The notes below the pieces were generated by a model. It was not told the DNA's origin. It was given only the letters and a program-made list of their open reading frames with translations, and made no database searches. Shown here one piece after another: positions 7,712-13,489 of a stretch of DNA of 26,500 nucleotides. Made by a program: the position numbers and the translations under genes. Source of the stretch: a virus. Within the stretch, counting starts at the first letter, position 1. Each line of letters begins with the position of its first letter. The stretch is taken from positions 491 through 26,990 of IMG/VR virus record IMGVR_UViG_3300037847_001407. One strand, given 5' to 3'.

Positions 7712-9179
7712 CCCAATCATCCATAGAGCTTCTAATCCAACCACCCTGACGGAATCTCAGTAATGCTTGTGTTGTTGAGTCAACCAAGTCATCATTCTCT
7801 CCCGCAGGAAATGCCGCGCACTCCTCAATGACTTCCTCAGCCCATCTTGTGGCTGGACACCATATTACACCGGAAGCAAAAAGGTCGCTGACAGCATTAA
7901 CCCTCGCTATCTTATCCTGTCCACGGGATGGTGTAAACTCTGTGACAGGAATACCCATGGCCCTAAGCTCAAAAATCAAAGGCGCACCAGAGGCCTTTTT
8001 CTCCACAACCATTTGGTCGGGTTCATATTCCCAGTATTTATCATACGCGGCACGTTTTAATTCTGGAAACTCCAGTTTCTCTTTATAGGCGTCTAGCAAA
8101 ATTAGATTAGGTACTGTTTCGCCATCTTCGTTGGGATGATGAAACACACCCCATGTTGTACAGGCAGAGTAGTCCGCTCGTTGCGTTTTCAAAAACGCTG
8201 TGTCCCAACTTTGTATAATTGCTTCGCACGGTGGCGGATTCTCATATTCCCATTCTTGCCACCATTCTCGCTTAATCAACGCCCCTTCTTCTGCCGTGGG
8301 GTCTTGCTGATACTGTGCAGACCACTTCGATACAGGCAGTTCTGCTTTTAGTGCTTGTAGCTGGTCTAAAGGCCAAAACTCAGGCCACAGTGGCTCCTCT
8401 GACGGAAGAATTGCCGGAAGTTCAATTACCTCCCACTCATCCGCACCCTCTCTTTGTGTGGCTGATTTAATTATCTGCCCCGTCAAGTCACGCACTGACC
8501 AGCGGGTCATAACGATTATTATCGCCCCTCCCGGCTGTAATCTCTGTCTTGGTCCTGATGTGTACCACTCGTAAACTTTGTCGTAGACTTCTGGGTTGTA
8601 AGCCCCCAGTGCCGCCTCCTGTTCCGAGTGTGGGTCGTCAATAATGAGAACGTCAGCACCTTTACCAGTAACTGCACCGCCGACACCAATCGCAAAGTAG
8701 TCTCCTTTTTTATTTGTATTCCAACGACCAGCGGCCTTTGAGTCTGCGGAAAGGGATATTCCGGGAAACACTTCCTGAAAGTCCTCTTGGTTGATTAGGT
8801 TTCTGACCTTACGCCCAAAGCCTACAGCAAGCTCCGCAGTGTGTGCCGTCTGAATAATTTTTTTCTCTGGGTATCTGCCAAGAAACCATGCAGGAAACAG
8901 GTATGACGCGAACTCCGACTTGGTGTGTCGTGGCGGCATATTGATAATTAACCGCTTTAGCTCTCCGTTTGCCACACGCTCAAACGCATCCGACATGATG
9001 CTGTGATGACGCCCAGCAATAAATGAAGGCCACATTCTTTTGACAAAGGTTATGAAGTCCGTTCTGGACGACTCTTTAGCCTTTGCTTCTTCTAATTCTT
9101 CTAGTAGACCAATAATCTCTTGCCTTTGCTCTACAGGCAACTGAGATATCTTGCTCATAACTAACGCAGTGTTATTCAT
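7671..9179 (-). CDS. large terminase subunit (TerL)
   Basis: A 502-residue terminase. ATPase: Walker A-like PPRHTKS at residues 82-88, Walker B LIIDD at 178-182, and MTRWS near 224-228. Nuclease (RNase H-like fold): Asp326 in QSWDTAF, Glu393 in VVEKK, and Asp463/Asp464 in NDDLVDS supply the usual acidic triad. The protein cuts concatemers and drives DNA through the portal. The atypical Walker A without GKS glycines is normal for this family. The N-terminal ~45 residues are a Glu-rich helix that may contact TerS. The ATG overlaps the upstream small gene by 8 bases. TerS is encoded 2.5 kb away in a separate transcription unit, which is unusual. Confidence 0.95.
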   Translation of the reverse strand: MNNTALVMSKISQLPVEQRQEIIGLLEELEEAKAKESSRTDFITFVKRMWPSFIAGRHHSIMSDAFERVANGELKRLIINMPPRHTKSEFASYLFPAWFLGRYPEKKIIQTAHTAELAVGFGRKVRNLINQEDFQEVFPGISLSADSKAAGRWNTNKKGDYFAIGVGGAVTGKGADVLIIDDPHSEQEAALGAYNPEVYDKVYEWYTSGPRQRLQPGGAIIIVMTRWSVRDLTGQIIKSATQREGADEWEVIELPAILPSEEPLWPEFWPLDQLQALKAELPVSKWSAQYQQDPTAEEGALIKREWWQEWEYENPPPCEAIIQSWDTAFLKTQRADYSACTTWGVFHHPNEDGETVPNLILLDAYKEKLEFPELKRAAYDKYWEYEPDQMVVEKKASGAPLIFELRAMGIPVTEFTPSRGQDKIARVNAVSDLFASGVIWCPATRWAEEVIEECAAFPAGENDDLVDSTTQALLRFRQGGWIRSSMDDWDDEQTYRRPVEYY

Positions 9180-9411
9180 CAGACACGCATCTGTTTAGTA
9201 AAACTGATTTGGCAAGCTCTAACAAAAAGACCATATCGGGCGCTTTACCATGAGATGTAGCCATAAACAGATTCCCCTCGTCTGTCCAGCCAATAACCAT
9301 AGCCTCAGTCATGGTTACCTCTTCCCGAAGAACACCCAGCATTTCTTTTGGGTCTAAATCAGGCTCTTCATGTATAGATGGATTACCGGGAAACTGTATT
9401 ATATTGGTCAT
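9172..9411 (-). CDS. conserved small protein (begins MTNIIQFPG)
   Basis: A 79-residue acidic protein starting MTNIIQFPG and containing MVIGWTDEGNLFMATSHG, a strand-turn-strand pattern. Similar short proteins with an N-terminal IIQFP motif are common in phage and alphaproteobacterial genomes; function is unknown to me. The frame can extend to TTG two codons upstream, but the ATG at 9409-9411 with GGAAGAG upstream is preferred. It overlaps its neighbours on both sides, so translation of the three genes is coupled. It is the second gene of the late operon. Confidence 0.7.
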   Translation of the reverse strand: MTNIIQFPGNPSIHEEPDLDPKEMLGVLREEVTMTEAMVIGWTDEGNLFMATSHGKAPDMVFLLELAKSVLLNRCVSDE

Positions 9412-9607
9412 CGTCAATCTCTTCCAGTATCTCTATTCTGTCTCTGTGGATTGATATTTTATCAAGTTCACCCTGAATAGCCTCAAGAATATCGGAATGC
9501 TCTCCTATTCCCGCTGGATTAGATAGATAGACTTTTATGTTTGTTTTGTGCAGTTGAATGTTACCATGAGCTTGAGCAATCAAGGCACGAATTATGTCTT
9601 CTCTCAT
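9383..9607 (-). CDS. first gene of late operon, small helical protein
   Basis: A 74-residue mostly helical protein with the text VYLSNPAGIGEHSDILEAIQ followed by GELDKISIHRDRIEILEE. The motif YL-NP-GIGEH-DI--AI--EL-KI resembles a small conserved family that I recall from phage metagenomes; function is unknown. GGGAG lies about 6 bases before the ATG. It is the promoter-proximal gene of the leftward packaging/head operon and is preceded by a terminator-like hairpin (9626-9671), so its expression may depend on read-through. Confidence 0.75.
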   Translation of the reverse strand: MREDIIRALIAQAHGNIQLHKTNIKVYLSNPAGIGEHSDILEAIQGELDKISIHRDRIEILEEIDDDQYNTVSR

Positions 9608-9625
9608 TAAAAACTCCCTCTCCCT

Positions 9626-9671
9626 AAAAAATGACGGTGGGGGAGCAAAGGGAGGATGCTCTACCCCACCG
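9626..9671 (-). terminator. terminator-like hairpin in the late-operon leader
   Basis: On the minus strand, CGGTGGGG (9671-9664) pairs with CCCCACCG (9642-9635) and an inner GAGC/GCTC extends the stem. It is followed by TCA and TTTTTT (9631-9626). It stands 19 bases before the first late gene rather than after a gene, which suggests attenuation or controlled antitermination of the late operon. Confidence 0.6.
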
Positions 9672-9696
9672 GAAGCGCCGGGAGACGTTGCGCTTC
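9672..9696. repeat. hairpin GAAGCGC/GCGCTTC abutting the leader terminator
   Basis: A perfect 7-base inverted repeat with an 11-base loop, directly upstream (minus strand) of the terminator stem with no spacer. The two stems could stack in the nascent leader RNA. Confidence 0.5.
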
Positions 9697-9710
9697 AAAT
9701 TTTAGTATAT

Positions 9711-9793
9711 AGTACATTATGTACTTTAACTAGAGATGTATATAATATATAATACTACTATGTACTATATAGTACATATGTACTATAGTACAT
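9711..9793. promoter_or_regulatory. AT-rich divergent control region with nested GTAC palindromes
   Basis: It contains AGTACAT-T-ATGTACT (9711-9725), an 18-base perfect palindrome ATGTACTATATAGTACAT (9760-9777) and an adjacent 16-base perfect palindrome ATGTACTATAGTACAT (9778-9793). Two overlapping TATAAT boxes lie at 9741-9746 and 9748-9753 on the plus strand; TTTAAC at 9725-9730 is 17 bases before the second, a weak -35. The region lies between the leftward late operon and the rightward gene set at 10012. A nearly identical module recurs at 22006-22042 on the other strand. Confidence 0.65.
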
Positions 9794-9794
9794 T

Positions 9795-9862
9795 AGCCTA
9801 GTCCATCCTATTCGGATGGGAACCAGCCCCATCCCGCCTTCGGGCATTTAGAGGTGGCTAGG
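9795..9862 (+). ncRNA. putative structured RNA element with competing hairpins
   Basis: GCCTAG (9796-9801) pairs with CTAGGC (9858-9863) and closes a multibranch loop holding CCATCC/GGATGG (9803-9808 with 9814-9819) and CCCG-CCTT-CGGG (9833-9844). GGATGGG (9814-9820) can instead pair with CCCATCC (9828-9834), destroying both inner hairpins. The element lies just downstream of the rightward promoter candidate. The rest of 9863-10011 holds a CCAGA/TCTGG hairpin (9875-9888) and no gene. Confidence 0.45.
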
Positions 9863-10011
9863 CGTTTTACCGGACCAGACAACTCTGGAAGCATGGTAGG
9901 GGAGAGCGGCTTTGGCTTTAATTGTAGAAAAAAAACCTACAGTATATAGTCATCACGAATCGGAAAAGTCAGAGCCGCAACACCTTTCTGAAAAGAAAGA
10001 GGGAGAGGCCA

Positions 10012-10185
10012 ATGACGACTCAGAGCAAATCGACCTTGAAGAGTGCATCGCAAACGCAGGAAGCCTGCGATAAGTGTGATAAGCCAGCGCTCATTAAAAC
10101 TTACGGCAAAACTTTATGTGCCAATCACGGGCTTGAGCATCTGAAAGACCTGAACAAAATTAAAAAGCATGGGATACCTTTCTGA
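10012..10185 (+). CDS. small zinc-ribbon-like protein
   Basis: A 57-residue protein with CDKCDK (CxxC) near residues 19-24, followed 13 residues later by LCANHGLEH, giving a CxxC...CxxH candidate zinc site. AGGGAGAGG lies 3-8 bases before the ATG. It is the first gene of the rightward set, and its stop overlaps the next start as TGATG. The small size and zinc-knuckle plan suggest a nucleic-acid- or protein-binding early phage factor; function is not known. Confidence 0.72.
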   Translation: MTTQSKSTLKSASQTQEACDKCDKPALIKTYGKTLCANHGLEHLKDLNKIKKHGIPF

Positions 10186-10397
10186 TGAAAGAATTTGCCC
10201 TTGTGCTAGGTATGTGGACTTACACAGGCGAAGAGTGGGTCTTAGGTAGGCAAGATGTGCTGAAAGAAGAGTACCATCAGGAGCAATGTGAGTTTTCTTC
10301 TTATGAGGAGATGAAGGGCAAAGATAACGGAAACAAGTATTTCAAAGTAATCGTTCAATGCTATCCTGTTTCCTGTACCGATAAGGAGACGTGTTGA
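10185..10397 (+). CDS. small unknown protein, paralogue-like with next gene
   Basis: A 70-residue protein. A hydrophobic first strand, a Cys within EEYHQEQCEF, an EEM segment and a terminal FKVIVQCYPV strand with Cys are seen in the same order in the next gene, suggesting distant paralogy. Four Cys residues (one central, three near the C-terminus) may form disulphides or bind metal. It overlaps the preceding stop by one base. No family was recognised. Confidence 0.6.
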   Translation: MKEFALVLGMWTYTGEEWVLGRQDVLKEEYHQEQCEFSSYEEMKGKDNGNKYFKVIVQCYPVSCTDKETC

Positions 10398-10640
10398 ATG
10401 TTTAAAGCTATCATTGTGGCTTGTCACATAGCCAACCCAAACAACTGCATAATTATAACGGATGAACGTGGACCATATGATACAGAAGAGAAGTGCCAAG
10501 CTAGAATCGAAGAAATGATACACGATTCGATTTCGATATTTCTGTACAAACAATGGCCTATGATTTTCAAACTAACAAGCTGTGTACACCCAGACGATAT
10601 GGAATTTACGAATGTCGGCACTAATAACAAACCTACCTAG
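10398..10640 (+). CDS. small conserved cysteine-containing protein, unknown function
   Basis: An 80-residue protein starting MFKAIIVACHIANPNNCIII, then GPYDTEEKCQARIEEMI, ending near FKLTSCVHPDDMEF. The Cys spacing and the order (hydrophobic strand, ExC-helix-EEM, strand-C-P) resemble small proteins I recall from marine phages and the adjacent gene. AAGGAG lies 9 bases before the ATG, which immediately follows the previous stop. The first 15 residues are hydrophobic but lack the basic start and cleavage site of a clear signal peptide. Function is unknown. Confidence 0.65.
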   Translation: MFKAIIVACHIANPNNCIIITDERGPYDTEEKCQARIEEMIHDSISIFLYKQWPMIFKLTSCVHPDDMEFTNVGTNNKPT

Positions 10641-10641
10641 C

Positions 10642-11247
10642 ATGAAAGTTTATGTTCGTAAGGAATACCTTATGGACCACCAAGAAGGCCACGGTGAATT
10701 TGTTGAGGGGCATTGGGTAACAGCGAAGTCCATTCCCGGCAGAGCCTTTTACTTTGAGACTTACCTACCCCATTACGGCGCTCTATACGACAAACTACCG
10801 ATTAGCGCCTTTGTATCAGAGCCTAAAACACCAGAACCGGACCTGTCCCTGCCCAATCTGCAATTTTGGAACTGTATGGACTACGGTGTCACGTCAATTT
10901 ACAAGCAATTTATCGGCTCCATGGATTTTGAGGTCCGAACGCGGGATGAGGGCAACTTTTACGGCACATATGTCTGTACACTGGACAATTATCACATCCA
11001 CGCGGACGAAATAGACTACTCAACGTCCGAAATTCCAGAAGAACACAAGTCATTTAACCTGATAGAGCTAGAGAATGGGCAATATGCACTGTACCCCAAC
11101 AACAGAATGCGGGTATATGACAACTCCCTGACACCAGAGAACCCATCAATGCCCGATTTCAAGGTATCTACCGAATATTATCAGGTAGAATCCGGCAATA
11201 AGTACAGGCTAGGGGATACAGAAGAATACTTTTATGAAAAAAAGTAG
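10642..11247 (+). CDS. unknown protein, 201 residues
   Basis: It starts MKVYVRKEYLMDHQEGHGEF and contains LPNLQFWNCMDYGVTSIYKQ and a tyrosine-rich C-terminal half. It is rich in aromatic residues, looks globular and soluble, and has no membrane segment. The frame opens 20 codons earlier inside the previous gene, but the ATG at 10642, one base after the preceding TAG, is the natural coupled start; no strong ribosome binding site is visible. It is the last gene of the rightward set. No family was recognised; the Tyr/Asp/Glu composition gives no safe functional hint. Confidence 0.65.
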   Translation: MKVYVRKEYLMDHQEGHGEFVEGHWVTAKSIPGRAFYFETYLPHYGALYDKLPISAFVSEPKTPEPDLSLPNLQFWNCMDYGVTSIYKQFIGSMDFEVRTRDEGNFYGTYVCTLDNYHIHADEIDYSTSEIPEEHKSFNLIELENGQYALYPNNRMRVYDNSLTPENPSMPDFKVSTEYYQVESGNKYRLGDTEEYFYEKK

Positions 11248-11253
11248 TAAAAT

Positions 11254-11332
11254 TTGTACGAGGTTAGGAATCCTAGGTAACTTATCCTGAAAAACGCCCC
11301 GCTAGTTTCAGATAAATTGTATCCTAGTACAA
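11254..11332. promoter_or_regulatory. GTAC half-site, hairpin and near-perfect GTAC palindrome
   Basis: A left element TTGTAC-GAGG-TTAGGA (11254-11269) has a good left half only. A 10-pair hairpin with one bulge, TTATCCTGAAA/TTTCAGATAA (11282-11315), follows. Then TTGTAT-CCTA-GTACAA (11317-11332) matches the family with one change. All lie in the gap between converging genes. There is no T-tract, so the hairpin is not a standard terminator. Confidence 0.5.
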
Positions 11333-11349
11333 ATTAAGGGGGTGGGGGG

Positions 11350-11565
11350 TCAGTGTTTCGTGGGCTGTTCCATCACTTCCCACATCATCCACGCATAGTT
11401 CATCCTATCATTGACCTCAAACGACAGCGCTAGACGCCCTTCAAGGCTCATAGAGCGCCATTCCTGCTTCTCACGCTCCGTCATACCACATTTAAGACAA
11501 AGGCTCTCTTCGGGCTTCCTTGGGCCTCTATAGTAGCACTCCCCTTTGCAGGGTTTGTAATTCAT
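11350..11565 (-). CDS. DUF1289-like zinc-binding small protein
   Basis: A 71-residue protein starting MNYKPCKGECYYR. The pattern CKGEC, then LCLKCGMTEREKQEWRSMS, matches the DUF1289 plan (C-x3-C ... C-x2-C-GRT-E-I--W--MS), a short family of presumed iron or zinc proteins of unknown function. In-frame ATGs at 11589 and 11592 would add 8-9 residues; none has a clear ribosome binding site, and the start chosen fits the family best. It lies downstream of TerS on the same strand, possibly on the same message. Confidence 0.6.
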   Translation of the reverse strand: MNYKPCKGECYYRGPRKPEESLCLKCGMTEREKQEWRSMSLEGRLALSFEVNDRMNYAWMMWEVMEQPTKH

Positions 11566-11646
11566 AGTGTAATCGGTTGTGTGGAACATCATGTATATAA
11601 CAAGCCTAGCACAGGCATCTATCACGGGTGTGGGGGTAGGGTGGGG

Positions 11647-11662
11647 TCGCACCCTCGTACAA
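11647..11662. promoter_or_regulatory. degenerate GTAC-family site
   Basis: TCGCAC-CCTC-GTACAA has a perfect right half and 4 of 6 matches on the left. It lies 17 bases past the TerS stop codon, again at a gene end. Confidence 0.35.
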
Positions 11663-11678
11663 ATTCAACAGGGGGCAG

Positions 11679-12155
11679 TCACTCACCCATCAACACCGCC
11701 AAACGCCGTTGCAGGTCAGCCTCAATGTCGGAAGCAGTCCTGTCACTTGGCGTGTCTGTCTCGATACGGTCGCTGAACATCGAAATTGATTTGCCTAACG
11801 CTACCAATGCGCTGACCCGTGACGTATCACTGCCACTCATTGCCTCTTCTTTGAGCCTGTCGGTCACCCAGATTTTCAGCTTGTCTTCGTCTGTCCGCTT
11901 TCGTGCGGTGATTTCGTCAGTAATGGCCTTTATCCTACTTGTGACCTTAGTGTTCTTTGTCGCTAGGTTTGAGGCGTTAACCCATACTGTAGAAGGCTTT
12001 GTGCCTTCTTTGACGTTGTATGCCGTTTTATAGGCGTCAGTCAGTGTCTGACCCTGTGCTACCAGTTGGCAGAAGTGTTCCTGTTTAGCCGTTAACTTGT
12101 CCCCTTCATCTGACACTATTGTCAGGTGTGGGTGATTGTCTTTGTCTTTACCCAT
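11679..12155 (-). CDS. small terminase subunit (TerS)
   Basis: A 158-residue protein. Residues 21-45 (KLTAKQEHFCQLVAQGQTLT followed by DAYKTAY) form the helix-turn-helix start typical of terminase small subunits of the Terminase_2 type, followed by helices around residues 85-120 and an acidic C-terminus. TerS recognises phage DNA and activates TerL. AGGGA lies about 7 bases before the ATG. Unusually, it is not beside TerL: an opposing four-gene set and a control region lie between them, and it has its own leader containing a GTAC palindrome at 12214-12230. Confidence 0.88.
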   Translation of the reverse strand: MGKDKDNHPHLTIVSDEGDKLTAKQEHFCQLVAQGQTLTDAYKTAYNVKEGTKPSTVWVNASNLATKNTKVTSRIKAITDEITARKRTDEDKLKIWVTDRLKEEAMSGSDTSRVSALVALGKSISMFSDRIETDTPSDRTASDIEADLQRRLAVLMGE

Positions 12156-12213
12156 GTCTCTGTCCCTATGAAGTGCCGCCAGTATGCGCTACCGCTTGGT
12201 CGGGCTTTTGAAA

Positions 12214-12230
12214 TTGTACTACCAGTACAA
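12214..12230. promoter_or_regulatory. GTAC palindrome, 5-base spacer, upstream of TerS
   Basis: TTGTAC-TACCA-GTACAA: both halves are perfect and the spacer is five bases. It lies about 60 bases upstream of the TerS start (minus strand) within the 788-base gap, so it is well placed as an operator for TerS. Confidence 0.6.
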
Positions 12231-12283
12231 ATATAACAGCCCAGACACGCCACCACCACCCAGCACTTTGTTCCTGTTTCGTT

Positions 12284-12540
12284 CCTGTTAACCTATTTTT
12301 AGTTAAACAGGCAATGTTCTTGTTTTGTTCATGCCGTTTAATGGCGTTTTAAGCCCCACTGAGAGGTTTTAGGTATTTTTGCTAGGAAACATACACGGTT
12401 AGTCGCTGAGAGCGCTCAGTGAGCATTTTAGGTTTTGTCAACACTTTTGTGCATTTTAAGCGTCAATAATCCGACACCCCCAAAAAAGGGTTTTCTGCAT
12501 ATATATAGTGTCGATATACCCCATAATTATTTTAAATTAT
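12284..12540. other. AT-rich repeat-bearing region, candidate replication origin
   Basis: The stretch holds an inverted repeat CCTGTTAAC/GTTAAACAGG (12284-12311, one bulge) and four TTTTARG motifs (starting 12347, 12367, 12426, 12454). It also holds a perfect CTGAG-AGCG-CTCAG palindrome near 12406-12419, a CCC-AAAAAA-GGG stem near 12480 and a very AT-rich tract at 12500-12545. No gene is present; the open frames here are unconvincing. Position between oppositely oriented units and AT content suggest, but do not show, an origin. Confidence 0.3.
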
Positions 12541-12541
12541 T

Positions 12542-12595
12542 TTGTACCCATAGTACATTTAGGGGTTTACAATGCCTTTTAGATAGTCCATATAA
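12542..12595 (+). promoter_or_regulatory. GTAC site plus promoter candidate for the MoxR operon
   Basis: TTGTAC-CCATA-GTACAT (12542-12558, one mismatch, 5-base spacer) is followed by TTTACA (12566-12571) and TATAAG 19 bases later. The -35 and -10 are recognisable but the spacing is long. An operator overlapping or touching the -35 would fit repression of the rightward operon that begins at 12944. Confidence 0.4.
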
Positions 12596-12600
12596 GGGGA

Positions 12601-12910
12601 GGTTGCTCGCGCAACCGCTGGGTCAGCCCAGCTTCCACAGCCCCTGATGGCATGACGGCATTCTGGTTCACAGCCCCAGATTAGAGTGATTGGTCACCGC
12701 TCTAGATTTTGAGTTCCAAGCTATCTGGTATCGCCCTGAGATATCCGACACGCTCCGCGCTCCACCTCGACACTACGGCTGGCTGGTGTGGCGCGACAGT
12801 TCCCTGTCGGTGAGGTAGGGGTTCACGCCACTAGCTGTACGGTTCTCAACACTTTTGAGATTAGGCGGTGCTGATGCCGCCTACCTGTCACTGGGCATTG
12901 GTAGCCCAGT
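12601..12910 (+). ncRNA. leader or non-coding RNA with a tandem hairpin array
   Basis: Within 310 bases without a gene lie these stems. GGTTGC/GCAACC is at 12601-12616 and GCTGGG/CCCAGC, directly abutting, at 12617-12632. TCTGG/CCAGA is at 12662-12680 and TAGAG/CTCTA, with inner GTGA/TCAC, at 12682-12704. CGACAG/CTGTCG is at 12794-12809 and TCTCAA/TTGAGA at 12844-12860. TAGGCGG/CCGCCTA is at 12862-12883 and ACTGGGC/GCCCAGT at 12890-12910. CACAGCCCC occurs twice (about 12636 and 12669). The array ends about 20 bases before the ribosome binding site of the next gene. It does not fit a tRNA. Confidence 0.55.
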
Positions 12911-12943
12911 CTGAATGAGTTACCACGAAACAGGAGACTGAAC

Positions 12944-13237
12944 ATGACTGCATACCGCCACGCTAAAATCGCTGAATTACTTTCTATCTTTTGGGCTTGT
13001 AATGATGCTGACTCTGAGAACGCCCCCAACTGGACGCGACCAAATATGTCAGGCACAGTTTGCAATCCGCTATCACAGGCGATGAGGGCGTTACTGCACG
13101 CTGACTTTTATATCTATGACAACGCCAACGAATTGATTGAGCAGACCATGACCAATCTTATGGATAACTTTGCTCACTTTGATTACCAAGTGACTAGCGC
13201 GGTTAACTTTGTACTTTCTGATAACAATTGCTCATAA
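12944..13237 (+). CDS. unknown helical protein, first gene of MoxR operon
   Basis: A 97-residue, mostly helical, acidic protein starting MTAYRHAKIAELLSIFWACN, with ANELIEQTMTNLMDNFAHFD near the C-terminus. AGGAG lies 8 bases before the ATG. It follows the long structured leader. No family was recognised; no membrane segment or zinc motif is present. Position suggests an early-expressed phage factor. Confidence 0.65.
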   Translation: MTAYRHAKIAELLSIFWACNDADSENAPNWTRPNMSGTVCNPLSQAMRALLHADFYIYDNANELIEQTMTNLMDNFAHFDYQVTSAVNFVLSDNNCS

Positions 13238-13249
13238 GGAGGGGCTAAC

Positions 13250-13399
13250 ATGACGCAACCAAAAGAAATATGCGCCAATGAATACTGCGAAGAAAAAGGT
13301 ATCCATGAATGTTATGGATTTTATTACTGTGATGAGTGCATTGATGAACACGTTTACGATGAATGTGACCCTGACCCTGTAAAGAAAAAAGCTACCTGA
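13250..13399 (+). CDS. small cysteine-rich putative zinc protein
   Basis: A 49-residue protein with six Cys and two His: IC-ANEYC, then HEC, then YYCDECIDEH, then DEC. The arrangement C-x4-C...C-x5-C-x2-C...H suggests one or two zinc knuckles. A perfect AGGAGG lies 7 bases before the ATG, in the 12-base gap after the previous gene. Three hairpins follow the gene. Similar small zinc-binding proteins are frequent in phage early regions; no function is assigned. Confidence 0.72.
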   Translation: MTQPKEICANEYCEEKGIHECYGFYYCDECIDEHVYDECDPDPVKKKAT

Positions 13400-13402
13400 T
13401 GA

Positions 13403-13465
13403 TGCTGGCATGAGACACCAGCGAAACACCGCGCCTTGCGGTGTCGTAGCGTCTCGCTACTTTTT
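13403..13465 (+). terminator. triple hairpin ending in T5, partial terminator
   Basis: Stems GCTGG/CCAGC (13403-13422), ACACCGC/GCGGTGT (13426-13444) and GTAGCG/CGCTAC (13446-13460) follow one another, and the last is followed by TTTTT. The downstream gene has no evident promoter of its own, so this may be a leaky terminator or processing site that sets stoichiometry. Confidence 0.55.
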
Positions 13466-13489
13466 ATCAACAATCTTTTGGAGTACCAA

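Noticed and set aside
9795-9862. tRNA or tmRNA at the structured element
   Set aside because: No acceptor stem of 7 pairs, no T-arm GGTTCRA motif in the right place and no anticodon arm; arm sizes do not fit a cloverleaf.
12435-12647. 70-codon plus-strand frame over the promoter region
   Set aside because: It runs through the GTAC site, the promoter candidate and the first two hairpins, with no ribosome binding site and no recognisable protein.
12601-12910. CRISPR array
   Set aside because: The stems differ in sequence and spacing; no repeated unit with regular spacers and no cas gene nearby.
12823-13065. 80-codon minus-strand frame
   Set aside because: It covers the last leader hairpins and the start of a well-supported plus gene; no ribosome binding site.
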